Shown: positions 1-10,711 of the stretch, piece by piece
How the letters are laid out: every line of letters starts with the position of its first letter
How positions within the stretch are numbered: position 1 is the first letter of the stretch
Source: Achatina immaculata
Lineage: Eukaryota; Mollusca; Gastropoda; Stylommatophora; Achatinidae
NCBI GenBank assembly: GCA_009760885.1
Contig: CM019701.1
Location: 18,204,975 to 18,268,974, forward strand
Direction: 5' to 3'
DNA: 64,000 bases
Position numbers and translations under genes: made by a program
The notes under the pieces: model-generated
The model's database searches: none
Told to the model about the DNA's origin: nothing
Seen by the model: only the letters and a program-made list of their open reading frames with translations

Positions 1-176
1 GGGAGGACATCTCCAATCTCTCCTACATGTGCCTCATCACTGCCGACATCCTTCAACAAGTGTGGGAGGACATCTCCAATCCCTCCTACATGTGCCTCAT
101 CACTGCCGACATCCCTCAACAAGTGTGGGAGGACATCTCCAATCCCTCCTACATGTGCCTCATCACTGCCGACATC
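1..176 (-). repeat. 63-bp in-frame minisatellite, about 2.8 copies
   Basis: The unit containing acatgtgcctcatcactgcc recurs every 63 bases with one or two differences. It encodes the repeated acidic tail of element 1 on the minus strand. The array may extend left of the window. Confidence 0.9.
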
Positions 177-430
177 CGATTCAACATTGTCGGCATCACT
201 ACCACTGAATTCAGTTCCTTCCTCCAAAGGAAGGAGAACAAATCGCGACGAACTCAAACTATACAGTTTATTAGAAGGAGGCTTCGGCCACTGGACCTCC
301 AGTTTGTGTATATCGTTTGCGTGAACCTGCTGGGTTCTCCCGTCAGCCTGGTTCTTGATCATGAAGGTAACCGGATACAGGCGCTTCACCACCGTATAAA
401 ACGAAGCCCACCGCGCATCTAACTTTGAAT
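1..430 (-). pseudogene. Element 1 integrase C-terminal domain and acidic repeat tail (partial at window edge)
   Basis: The minus strand is open from about 430 to the left edge. It first encodes a segment like the integrase C-terminal domain (residues such as RHSKLDARWASFYTVVKRLY, later VHANDIHKLEVQW). An acidic tail follows (EFSGSDADNVESDVGSDEA). Within the tail a 21-residue unit containing VGSDEAHVGGIGDVL repeats 2.8 times, encoded by the 63-bp array. Because 63 is divisible by 3 the expansion keeps the frame. The sequence continues off the window, so the stop is not seen. A plus-strand reading over the same bases is a shadow. Confidence 0.65.
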
Positions 431-612
431 GGCGTGCTTGGATTCTATACGCTACACTGTCTCCAACTAAAATGTTTGACATCTAGCTTAGAATGGCGTG
501 CTTGGATTCTATACGCTACACTGTCTCCAACTGAAATGTTTGACATCTAGCTTAGAATAGCGTGCTTGGATTCTATACGCTACACTGTCTCCAACTGAAA
601 TGTTTGACATCT
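423..612 (-). repeat. 64-bp tandem triplication inside the integrase reading frame
   Basis: The string gaatggcgtgcttggattct starts at 427 and 491 and, with one change, at 555, giving period 64. The unit encodes SVAYRIQARHSKLD-like integrase residues on the minus strand. As 64 is not divisible by 3, each extra copy shifts the frame, which explains the stop near 509. Confidence 0.9.
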
Positions 613-1480
613 CCGTACGTACACTGTGGCTCGCTTCCTGTCTGGGGCGGTACTTATTTAACTGGCGAAATACTTGAAGAAACGTACAGTGCTGCTGCAT
701 CAACCTGATCTCCGTAGGGTCCTCCCCGTAATACTGAACATGGGGGCGCAACAAATTATCCAGGGGTAGCCAAGGGTGCCTGCCGTATAAAAAGAAGAAG
801 GGAGACACCCCAGTACTTTCATTCACGTTCATACGAATGGCCCCCACTGCCACTAGTAAGAACACATCCCACATCTGTGGAATCTCGTGCACATGCTTGG
901 ACAACATGTCAAGGAGGGTGTGATGCTTTCTTTCATTCTTGGCGTTGCTGTGTGGGTGATACAACGCCGTGGTGACATGTTGAACATAGAGCTGTTGGAA
1001 CACTTGCCTCAAAGAATTATTCACAAATTCAGCCTCATTGTTCGTGACCATAACAGATGGCGTGGAGTGACGCGGGATTATCCGCTGCAACAGTACCTCA
1101 GCCACCGTGTAGGCTGTCTTGTCTGGTACTGGGAAGCATTCTGGCCATAGAGTTAGCCAGTCTACGACATGAAGGATGTATTTATTCCCAGCAAAGGTCA
1201 GCGGATATGGACCTGAGAAATTCAACGAGATCTTTTGAAACGGGAAGCACGGAATGTCTGTCTATTGCAGCGGTGCATTCTTGTGCAGAATATTGGGTTC
1301 CCGACAAGCTCCACAAGATTCGACATGTTGATAACAATCCTGAAACATGTTTGGCCAGAAATAATGAGAAGCCAATGCAGAGTAGACCTTATCTCGACCC
1401 ATATATCCATTTTCTTCATAAAATTGTAACAACATATGAGATCGGAGATGGCTAGGAACGTACAATCTCAATCGTGCCTC
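509..1480 (-). pseudogene. Element 1 integrase, zinc-binding and catalytic core
   Basis: The upstream part (1262-1480) carries an HHCC-like zinc region ending CGAC, preceded by YFWPNMFQDCYQHVESC. At least one of the two usual histidines seems lost (YEENGYMGRDK where family members have histidines). The core at 509-1225 starts NFSGPYPLTFAGNKYILHVV and holds the first catalytic Asp in HVVDWLTLWPE. The second is replaced: the family TDNGAEF reads TNNEAEF here. The Glu is kept in HPHSNAKNER. The D-to-N change and a stop between the two parts make this integrase inactive by inference. The core runs into the 64-bp triplication at its C-terminal end. Confidence 0.85.
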
Positions 1481-1486
1481 CTGTTC

Positions 1487-1887
1487 ATCAGGCTTAAAAA
1501 GAAAATATGCTCTGTCCTGATGTAACATCAGGCTTAAAAAGAAAATATGCTCTGTCCTGATGTAACATCAGGCTTAAAAAGAAAATATGCTCTGTCCTGA
1601 TGTAACATCAGGCTTAAAAAGAAAATATGCTCTGTCCTGATGTAACATCAGGCTTAAAAAGAAAATATGCTCTGTCCTGATGTAACATCAGGCTTAAAAA
1701 GAAAATATGCTCTGTCCTGATGTAACATCAGGCTTAAAAAGAAAATATGCTCTGTCCTGATGTAACATCAGGCTTAAAAAGAAAATATGCTCTGTCCTGA
1801 TGTAACAACAGACTTAAAAAGAAAATATACTCTGTCCTGATGTAACAACAGACTTAAAAAGAAAATATACTCTGTCCTGATGTAACA
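1487..1887 (-). repeat. 40-bp minisatellite, about 10 copies, with a palindromic junction
   Basis: The unit atcaggcttaaaaagaaaat followed by atgctctgtcctgatgtaac recurs every 40 bases; the last two copies carry shared changes. On the minus strand the unit matches the integrase codons HQDRAYFLFKPD that adjoin it, so it is an expansion of integrase N-terminal sequence. Each junction reads cctgatgtaacatcagg, a 7-bp inverted repeat around taa. Confidence 0.93.
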
Positions 1888-1982
1888 TGAAGTTCATATA
1901 CTTCGGGCTTGAGGAGACGCTTTGATTTTGGTTATTTCGGGATTTCGTCCCTGCTCAGACACTAGATCAAATCGATCTATAT

Positions 1983-3390
1983 CTAGGAGTGGTTCCTCAG
2001 ATTTCGTATCGGAGGGAATGAGCAATCTGTAGTAATCCAATGGATAAAGATTGCATTTATCGCGCCATTCTCTTTGGCATTTTCACAGAGCTCCTCATCT
2101 TCCGTAACTACAAGAGGTTCTGGATTTTCTATCCTGGAGAGGAGGTCAGCCGAAACATTTCGACAACCTGTGATATACTGAAGCTCAGTATCCAAGCTGC
2201 AGAGATTCAACGTCCATCGCTGTACCCTAGCATTCTGAGTCTCTTGTTTGTTAATAAATGCATCCACTAAGTGTCTATGGTCCGATTTTACTACGAAGTG
2301 TCTATTCGCCAGAAAATACTTCAACTTCTGCGTGGCGTGTTGGACAGCATGTGCTTCTCTCTCGAAAGTGGATCACTTAGTCTGAGAGCGCGACAGCATT
2401 TGTGAAAGGAAATATTATTTCTCTTAGAAAGAGCCCATCAGAATTGGAAGCCGTGTGCACTACACAGGCTCCAACCGCAACACTGGAGGCATCGTTGTAC
2501 ATGGTAAGTGGTTTCTGCAAATCAGGATGCGAGAGAAGCGGTATCTTTGCAAGGCGATCCTTCAGAAACTTGGACGCCATTTGACAATCTGCAGACCATT
2601 TGAATCTATGACCCTTCTTGGTGAGGTCAATTATAGGATCCACGATCTCCGAAAAATGGGGAATGAAACATCTATAATAACTACACGTCCGCAGAAAAGA
2701 GTGCACTTCCTTCACATTCAAAGGAAACGGCATTTTGGCAGTGGCTCTGACCTTCTCAGGATCAGGAAATATGCCTGACTGGCTGATGACATAACCGAGA
2801 TACTTTGTCTCAGAGGCCGCAAAGTGGCATTTGGAAGGTTTTATCTTGACCTTATGCTCGCGCAACCGGTTATATACCGTCTGAACATGGGCTTCCATCG
2901 TTCCATCAGTGAACACAAGTATATCGTCGATATAGACTTGAGCAATCTTTCCTAAGCCTTGTCTATATTGTGTCCATAAGTGTGGCAAAAGTAGAAGGTG
3001 CCCATTTCAAACCAAATATAATAAAATTCCAACGAAAACACCCAAGATGGCAGCTAAAAGCTACATCATCGGACAAGGGAATGCACCAAAAGTCACATCG
3101 AGAATCCAAAGTGCTTAAAATTGAGCTTTTCCAATGTGCTGAAAATATCCTCAATACGTGGCACAGAACGCGTCAAGCATTGAGAGCACGGTAGTCGCAA
3201 CAGAAACAATGCGTACCATCTTTCTTAGTCACCAAGATAACTGGTGTTGACCACTCTGAGATTGTGAGGGAAATGATTCCGTCTCGCAACATATTTTCAT
3301 CGGCCTTCTCAATCATCTCTCTACTTGCTAACGGAGTGAGATAGGGTTTCCTGGAGATTGACGGATGATCGCTTTTTTTCAATCTCCATC
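1983..3390 (-). pseudogene. Element 1 reverse transcriptase and RNase H
   Basis: The RT N-terminal part lies at 3173-3382 (SEWSTPVILVTKKDGTHCF), the fingers-palm part at 2963-3154, and the palm active site YIDDILVF with the thumb and connection at 2377-2988 (KCHFAASETKYLGYVIS). RNase H begins with YNDASSVAVGACVV near 2480 and continues at 1983-2324 with SDHRHLVDAF and ADLLSRIE. Stops and frame changes separate these blocks, so no full-length protein is encoded. Domain order and motifs are those of Ty3/gypsy pol. Confidence 0.9.
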
Positions 3391-3670
3391 TGCACTGTCG
3401 AGGTGTAAGAGATCTTGGAATAGGTCAAGGCAAAGACATCCTTGTTTTGTGTCAACAAACTGGACATAATGTCCTTGTGCTCATCAGGGAACTGAACCTG
3501 TCGAACGATAATCTCAGAATGACTTTCAGTTGTTGACTCCTCAGTACCAGAGTCTTGCTAAGCAGAATACACTGACTCTGTGAGTGGAGTCATCTCGCCT
3601 AAAACGCAGCTTCGTTTTAGTTTGATATGATTACTCGAATGATTGATAACTGTCATTACCGGACAGTAAG

Positions 3671-3953
3671 ATATGCGGAGCTCAGAGACTGAATCCACCA
3701 ACTCTAACTCGGGTTGTGAGAGTAAGAAGTGTGGAGCTCGGAGACTGAATCCACCAACTCTAACTCGGGTTGTGAGAGTAAGAAGTGTGGAGCTCGGAGA
3801 CTGAATCCACCAACTCTACCTCGGGTTGTGACAGTAAGAAGTGTGTAGCTCAGAGACTGAATCCACCACCTCTACCTCGGGTTGTGAGAGTAAGAAGTGT
3901 GGAGCTCAGAGACTGAATCCACCACCTCTACCTCGGGTTGTGAGAGTAAGAAA
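3671..3953 (-). repeat. 56-bp minisatellite, about 5 copies, at the protease-RT linker
   Basis: Units start at about 3673, 3729, 3785, 3841 and 3897, each with ctgaatccacca and a cgggttgtgagagtaagaa core. On the minus strand the unit encodes residues such as LLSQPEVEVVDSVSELH downstream of the protease. Period 56 breaks the frame at each copy. Confidence 0.92.
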
Positions 3954-4597
3954 TGTGTGTCTATGCCCTGAACTATATAAGAATTTCCAGAGGTGAAATA
4001 TGGCTGAGCCTTAACCTTGAGAGGAATAAGAGTGACAGAACGAGGATAAAGAAGCGAAGAACGCTGGACATGAAGAATGGAGGCAATGTGTGCATCTAAC
4101 TGTAAAGGAATCTTTGTGTTGTGAATGTTAAGTGTATTAGATTTGTAATCTATAACAGCAGCAGATCGAGAAAGAAAATCACGGCCAAGAATGGCGGAAC
4201 AGTTCATGTTACGAACCACATAAAAGCAATGAGAAACCCTAACACCAGCAACAGAAATAGGTAGGTAAACTCTGCCAGTTACTCTCGTGGAAGCTGCAGC
4301 GAAAGTCTGTAGAGTAATTCTAGCAGGCTTGAGTTTCGGCGCATAATGTAAGGATCTGTATACCTATTCATTAAGCAAACAGACACTAGCACCTGTGTCT
4401 AACAAAGCTCTAATTCTACACGAACCAATAGAAACTAGGACAGAAGTAGGTGCAGGAGGGTTCGCAGCCACCCAGAGTAGAGGTGAAGCATGCGAGAAAT
4501 AAACTGGTTTCTTGGCAGGTTTGGATGGTGTAATTATTCGATCGGATGCCCTCGAGTTCACAATTCGCCGACTGTTCAGTTTAAACGTGAACGATTT
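3954..4597 (-). pseudogene. Element 1 aspartic protease region
   Basis: The active-site motif reads IRALLDTGASVCLLNE near 4400 and the second conserved block reads NCSAILGRDFLSRS near 4180, as in retroviral-type proteases. A TAG at 4364 interrupts the same frame between the two. The frame is shared with the zinc-knuckle part of gag upstream, from which it is separated by a TGA at 4598. The 56-bp array begins just downstream. Confidence 0.85.
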
Positions 4598-5466
4598 TCA
4601 TGAACAAAATCTGCCTATGTGACCCTGTCTTCCACAAGTAAAACAATGTCTAGTTTCACGTAATAGTGTACTTGTGGGTCTACTCCTTCTGGTATTCGAC
4701 CTCTGCTGGCAGACCCTACCTTCTACTCTATGCATAGCTGGCATTTGAGAATTCTCTTGATGAGAGACCAGTTGTGCTCTCTGCGAACTCGCACGAGGTG
4801 TCTCTCTGTGTGTTGACATCTCTTTTGTAGTTAAGGTACCTGAAATAGAACCCTGTTGTAACAACAACTAATGTTCACCGACTTATTAAGTGCATGCTCT
4901 TGCATAGCTAAATCAGTAGCTTTTTCACATGTGTCAGGTTTGTCTGTCAATAATTTAGTTTTAATTCCCCTTGGGATTAACGCGTCAATGAAGGTCTGTA
5001 CAAGTTGTCTCTGCGCTAGCGGCGTGACCATCTCCGCAGCAGAGAAAGCAACTTTAGCTGCACCGCTGATACGATCAGCAAAGCCTTGGATGGGCTCTCC
5101 AGGAGTCTGTCTAATTGAGGTGAGCATGTGCCAGGCCTCTTGGGGAGTCTGTAGCACTCTATACCGTGCTAGTAATACCTCCACAAATTCCTCCCACGAC
5201 TCCTGAATTTGGAGGCTCTGCTTTACAAAATCAGATAATGGGCCTATCGTACTAAAGTACACCAAGAGCTTCTTAGAGTACAGGTCCGCAACCTTCACCT
5301 CCATCAGCTTGTCTATCTCAATGAGCCATTGTTTCAACTTAATTGAGTCTTTGTCAAACTTTTATGCAGCTGAAAAGACGTGAGAGTATATGATGTGCTC
5401 ACTTAACTTTGACAGATTGTCTTGAATTCCGCCCAACAAATTCCATGTGGACTGAGAAGAAGCCAT
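4598..5466 (-). pseudogene. Element 1 gag (capsid-like region and CCHC zinc knuckle)
   Basis: A start codon at 5466 opens MASSQSTWNLLGG, and a TAA follows after 34 codons. The frame reopens with KQWLIEIDKLMEV and runs to 4831 through a capsid-like region (QTPQEAWHMLTSIRQTPGEP, FADRISGAAKVAF). A frame change near 4850 leads to the zinc knuckle CFTCGRQGHIGRFC (C-x2-C-x4-H-x4-C) ending at a TGA at 4598. Two breaks make it a pseudogene. The choice of start rests on the clean M followed by a gag-like stretch. Confidence 0.8.
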
Positions 5467-5931
5467 CTTGACCTTCACTGATGTTACAAATTTCAATACA
5501 AGCAATATATGTTACTGAAAATCAATGCAACAAATAATTTACAATTAAAAAAATGATAATTAACTTTCTAATTAATCGAGATAAAAAATCTCACAACTAA
5601 TAATGTCCACAATCCTGGAATTCGCCACAGTCAGTAAATGATACGTTGAAATTTCTGCTAGCTGAAGCACGCATTGTTTCTGTCCAAGTTCGTAATGTTT
5701 ATTATTTCACAAGTGTTGAAGATACTAATGTTTCCATATTCCTGGTTGATTATTCTGCTGACAATGTCTTTCATAAATTATTGTCTCTGGCTGGAACTAT
5801 AAGAACTGCTTAACACAAACAACAAATGGTACCTGTCCTTTTCTGCGGTAACTAAAGATGCGAAGGATTACTCAAGTATATGGTGCTCCTCTAACATAGC
5901 AGGTTCCGGATCTAATGGACGGTTGTATCTG

Positions 5932-6222
5932 CAGACCAAGCAAGGCTGCACTAGGCAAGGTTGAATCTACAGACCAAGCAAGGCTGGGTAGACCCACTGC
6001 ACTGGGAAAGGTTGGATCTACAGACCAAGCAAGGCTGGGTAGACCCACTGCATTAGGCAAGGTTGGATCTACAGACCAAGCAAGGCTGGGTAGACTCACT
6101 GCACTAGGCAAGGTTGGATCTACAGACCAAGCAAGGCTGGGTAGACCCACTGCACTAGGCAAGGTTGGATCTACAGACTAAGCAAGGCTGGGTAGACCCA
6201 CTGCACTGGGCAAGGTTTGAAG
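5932..6222. repeat. 51-bp minisatellite, about 5.5 copies
   Basis: The unit ggatctacagaccaagcaag followed by gctgggtagacccactgcac recurs every 51 bases. It lies upstream of element 1 gag, in what would be its leader or 5' LTR. The open frames on both strands (for example ALGKVGSTDQARLGRPT) arise from the period being a multiple of 3 and are not genes. Confidence 0.92.
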
Positions 6223-7612
6223 TGCCCAAATTTCAGGCTGAGATGGATGTCTTCGCTGTCTTGACAACTGACCAGACAACGCCCCTTAGTATATGACCCC
6301 GCTACTGCTAATCCTACTAGACTATCATTTTCCGCTAACTCTGCGTTGGAGAGCCTGACGTAAAGTTGCCAGCAGAGATGAGATCGCGAACTAATCTAAC
6401 CGTCGAGTATCTTGAATGCCCTATCTAGCAGCTAAAACCTATCAACTCCTAAACTATTCTGCATACAACTAGTGAGCCTGTTTTAACTAATCTATTCTAT
6501 CCAAAATAACTTCACTTCATACTGCTAAACATCAACTTCTTAACTTCATAGTTGCATAAATATGTAGCAACTGACCACAACAGATAAACAGCTGCTATAT
6601 AAAGTGATACTGGATATGATAGATGACACTGTTTTGAATACCAGTGTAAGTGGGAACAAATATGGGAAAAGACGCTTTCGAAGCTAGCAAAGCGAGGTGG
6701 AAAAAAACGAACTGAAGCGTATTGTACCAGAGAAAGCGGAACCAACTAATGAAAGTTGTTGAGCTTAGAAGAAAGCGCAAAAGATTTTGCGCAAAGTAAT
6801 AATACTTTTGTACTGGAAAGAAGCGCCTATACTCGGCACTAAGTTAAGCAGTGTTGTAGACAGTAATAGATAATATCAGACACGAGCAGCAATTGAAGCG
6901 TGCTCACAGCCGTGAAAGATATCGTACGGTTCGGCACCTATTAAAGTCATATACTGCTCGACCAGTGTGCTACACCGCAACACTTAGTAGTAACACTAAA
7001 GAAGTACTTCGAAACTGTGAGAACCTCTGACTCAGGTAGCAACTGGATTAATTTGTTTTCTTATCTCCATTTAATTAATTCTCAGAAATTGTAATATGTA
7101 AATAAGAACATACACGTTTAACAGAGTGATAACCACTAGACTCCCAATTTGATAACAGCAAAAACACATGTTTATTATGGGGAGAATGGGTGGTGATAAG
7201 TAAGGATGTAGCAAAATATTGAGTATACAGATGAACAAGCCGTTCCTCTCCCTGACGAGAGCTAGTTCGCCTTGTAGGGAGGCAGTGGGCAACACTCACT
7301 CTCAGACAGGATAATAGACATACAACATGGTGTAAATATAGAGCCAACTTACAGTCTCAATGAAAGTTTCCATGGATCCACAGCACATCACAAAGTATCG
7401 GACTTAACGAGTCCTACTAAGTCTCAAAAGAGAGCTATTTTCACATTCTTCAGTTTACATCTCTATTATAAATAACTGTAGCAACATCCAAAAAAAAAAA
7501 ACACACATGGATCCATGAATAAACTACTAGCTCAACGTCCATATCTTTCTAATGCTATCACAACTTCAGTCAGCATAACCACAATGATCAAAATGACTCC
7601 CAACTAACGGAC
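6223..7612. other. Non-coding stretch, possibly LTR or leader of element 1
   Basis: No convincing coding sequence, RNA gene or terminal repeat was found. If element 1 has a 5' LTR it should lie between about 5.6 and 7.4 kb, but no second copy is present to define its ends. Short A-rich tracts occur near 7490. Confidence 0.4.
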
Positions 7613-7700
7613 TAAAAAAAAAAAAAACTGACTGACTGACTGACTGACCGTAACCCTTTTACCTCAAATTTCAGTGCTTAAGTTTTTTTTTTTACACGAC
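7613..7700. repeat. A-tract and (CTGA)n microsatellite
   Basis: A run of A is followed by five ctga units and then by a T-rich tract near 7685. Confidence 0.8.
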
Positions 7701-7885
7701 GAAAACAGGCCATGACCTGGCGGCCCTGCTTTACCGGGTCCACCCGTAGCAACATGTGGACCTTACCCTCGGCATTGAATGTGCAGGGCAGGCCACGGGC
7801 ATCTGGTTGTTACAAAGACGATGCTTTTGTCTTAATCAAGAGCACCTGCCAAGAGGCCATTTTGATCTCAGCCACTTTGATCTTA
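7700..7885 (-). other. GC-richer island with a coding-like minus-strand frame
   Basis: This 190-base island is much richer in G and C than its surroundings. On the minus strand one frame reads PDARGLPCTFNAEGKVHMLL and then RVDPVKQGRQVMACFRR without a stop, preceded by an acceptor-like aacaaccag. It could be an isolated exon, a transposon gag relic or chance. No family was recognised. Confidence 0.25.
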
Positions 7886-8162
7886 CAGTATAAATTTTGA
7901 TATTTAAATATGTAGAAAACTAAACTAAAGATAATAAACATTTTCTGATGTCATATTCGTTTTTCTCGTCCCGTCTTCAGCTAAAATTAACAAATTTTAA
8001 ACACATTTTTAAAAAATGTTTCTTTGTTCAGCAGTGTAATAAGATATTTGTACAAATACGCGATTAACACATTGTAACATTTCGGTTTACATCTTAATCA
8101 CACAAAAATATAACAGACAAAGGGATGGGAAACGACGAGTAAATATAAATTTACATCAATGT

Positions 8163-9885
8163 AAACAGGAATGGAAAAAAAATTAGGGAAAAGTCAGCAC
8201 TTACACTTCCAAGAAATACTTATTCGACCACACCCAAAAGAATTGATAATCCTTGAAACAGACTTACAAAACCTACAACTAAATGTCAACCTAGCTGAAA
8301 TTGCATTGCATGAAATTGAAACAACTATGAATTTAATGACTAACAACAAAGCTGCAAGTGAAGATGAAATAACATCCAAAATGTTAAAAGCTATCAATAG
8401 TGACAACATGGCACAACTACAGAGAATGTTTAATATGGTTTGGAAAGAAGAAAAGATCCCTTCTAAATGGAAAAAGGTAATCAAAATACAAAAAAGGCAA
8501 TCTTAGCGACAGCAACAATTGGAGAGGAGTAACCTTAGTATTGGTTGTGTCACAAGTATTTTGCAAGGTCATTTTGAATAGACTTAAAGAAATAGTGGAT
8601 ACCTCAATGAGAGAAGAACAAGCAGGATTTCGAAAAGGGAGAAGAACAAGAAGGATTTCGGAAAGAGAGAACCTGTCTCGATCAGATCTTTACTCTAAGA
8701 ATAATACTTGAAGAACATATTGAAAAATCAGAGACCATTAATACCGAACTTCATAGACTTTAAAAAGGCATTTGATAGCATACACAGAGATTCATTTTGG
8801 ATAATTTTAAGTCTATATGGAATACCATCTAAAACTGTCAACATCATTAAAGACCTCTACAACGAATGTTTGTGCAGGCAAAACAGAAGAAGGAATGAGC
8901 TAATGGTTCCAGATTGAAACAGGCATGAAACAGTGATGTATACTTTCTCCTTTCCTTTTTGGAATTCCAGTAGACTTCGTAAAGAAAAAATGCTGCACAG
9001 GTAACACAGGTATTGATTAGGTACATGGGACCCAACTAGAAGATCTTGATTTTGCTGATGACATAACTCTTATCAATAATAATGTGAATTCCATGCAAGA
9101 AAAAAAAACAGATAGCCTGTCTTCACTGGCTACCAAAATAGGACTTGAAATTAACAAGGACAAAACAAATATAATGAAACTTCCCATTAATCAAAATGGA
9201 AAAATACATATAGAAGAGACATCTATTGAAGAAGTCAGACAATTTGCATACCTTGGTAGCTACATAGACCAGGACAGTGACACTAGAAAGGAAGTTAGGA
9301 TCAGAATTGCAAAAGCAGCATCAATCTTCAAGAATCCTGAAAACATATGGAATTCAAAAGTTATAAGCACAAAAACCAAGTTAAGACTATTCAATTCAAA
9401 TGTAATATCCACCCTCATTTATGCATGCGAAAGCTGAAAAACAACTAAAGAAATAGACAATAAATTAGATTTTTTTTGAAACAAATGCCAAAGGAAAATA
9501 CTTGGCATCAAGTGGAATGAATTCAAGACCAATGCAGAGATAAGACAGATGAGCGAACAACAACCAGTCTCATGGGTGTTCAGGAAAAGGAGATGGACAT
9601 ATATTGGCCACATGATGAGAAGAAAGAGTCAGAGAATCCCAAAACAAGCTATCAAGTGGAACACAACAGGCCGAAGAAAAAGAGGCCACTCACGGGAAAC
9701 TCTAAAGAGGACTTTGTTAAGAGAGGCCAAATTAATAGGCATAAAATCCCTTGATGAGGTTGAAAAGCTCGCCGAAACCCCCCCCCCCCCCAAAAAAAAA
9801 AAAAAAAAATTGGCGAACTACCTTGCGTGCCCTATGTGACGTCTAACGGCACGGGAAGGATATAAGATAACTTGACTTACAGAAA
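8163..9885 (+). mobile_element. LINE family D, 5'-truncated and decayed
   Basis: Fragments in different frames follow the order of a LINE reverse transcriptase. 8171-8506 holds the N-terminal RT region (NNKAASEDEITSKMLKAI, KEEKIPSKWKK). 8708-8917 holds FIDFKKAFDSIHRDSFW. Around 9040-9440 are LEDLDFADDITLI and RQFAYLGSYIDQDSDTRKEV, and 9549-9780 holds the C-terminal GHMMRRKSQRIPKQA and LDEVEKLAE. The FADD active site is intact but many frameshifts and stops separate the blocks. A C-then-A homopolymer at 9779-9808 replaces codons that a second copy (62482-62620, minus) still has as AKDRKNWRTIL. The 3' end is gatataagataa near 9860. The AP endonuclease is absent. Confidence 0.85.
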
Positions 9886-10137
9886 TATATGTCTGAAAGC
9901 GCGTATGTGGTGCATTATTGTGAATATTTAAATGAAGACTTGTGAGACGTGATGCCAGTCTGACTGGTTGATAGTAAAAAGGGGGTGGCGAAAAGGAATG
10001 AGAAAGAGGGATACAATGTTTGTCAACCGGCGACGCTCAGATACTTCATCGAGTTCTTTCAGTGGCATTTTTATAGTTATTTCAGTAGCATCCCCACGAA
10101 AGATCAGCACAGCACTGGCTTCTTGGGACGATGTTCG
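9886..10137. other. Unassigned spacer
   Basis: No coding sequence or known repeat is recognised. Short frames on both strands show no conserved motif. Confidence 0.4.
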
Positions 10138-10686
10138 CTTAGTGAGAACCATGTCATAGTTTTTTGTTTAGTGAGAACCATGTCATAGTTGTTTGTTTAG
10201 AGAGAACCATGTCATAGTTGTTTGTTTAGTGAGAACCATGTCATAGTTGTTTGTTTAGTGAGAACCATGTCACAGTTGTTTGTTTAGGGAGAACCATGTC
10301 ATAGTTGTTTGTTTAGTGAGAACCATGTCATAGTTTTTTGTTTAGTGAGAACCATGTCATAGTTTTTTGTTTAGTGAGAACCATGTCACAGTTGTTTGTT
10401 TAGGGAGAACCATGTCACAGTTGTTTGTTTAGAGAGAACCATGTTTTGTTTAGAGAGAACCATGTCATAGTTGTTTGTTTAGAGAGAACCATGTCATAGT
10501 TGTTTGTTTAGGACGAACCATGTCATAGTTGTTTGTTTAGAGAGAACCATGTCATAGTTGTTTGTTTAGAGAGAACCATGTCATAGTTGTTTGTTTAGAG
10601 AGAACGATGTCATAGTTGTTTGTTTAGGGAGAACCATGTCATAGTTGTTTGTTTAGGGAGAACCATGTCATAGTTGTTTGTTTAGG
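10138..10686. repeat. 29-bp minisatellite, about 19 copies
   Basis: The unit gagaaccatgtcatagttgt followed by ttgtttagt recurs every 29 bases, with g/t changes and one shortened copy near 10441. Confidence 0.95.
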
Positions 10687-10711
10687 GTTAGCCATTATCC
10701 TTGATGTGGAG

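Larger units (their letters stand above)
1..5500 (-). mobile_element. Ty3/gypsy-type LTR retrotransposon, decayed (element 1)
   Basis: Read on the minus strand the order is gag (CCHC zinc knuckle), aspartic protease (DTGA), reverse transcriptase (YIDD), RNase H, integrase and an acidic C-terminal tail, which is the Ty3/gypsy order. Stops and frame changes break nearly every domain, so the copy is dead. The 3' LTR would lie left of the window. The 5' LTR was not delimited: it should lie right of 5.5 kb, but without its partner the borders cannot be fixed. Tandem expansions interrupt or extend the coding sequence at 1-176, 423-612, 1487-1887 and 3671-3953, and a further array lies in the presumed leader or LTR at 5932-6222. 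The clade within Ty3/gypsy was not determined. Confidence 0.88.

Noticed and set aside
1487..1887. CRISPR array
   Set aside because: No unique spacers: the 40-bp units are contiguous and derived from integrase codons, in an animal genome. The same holds for all other arrays here.
5622..5640. Primer-binding site for element 1 (minus-strand TGGCGAATTCCAGG)
   Set aside because: Starts with TGG near a plausible place, but I cannot match it to a tRNA 3' end and the LTR border is unknown.
5872..6181. Open frames on both strands with 17-residue repeats
   Set aside because: Period 51 keeps every frame open; no start context or domain.
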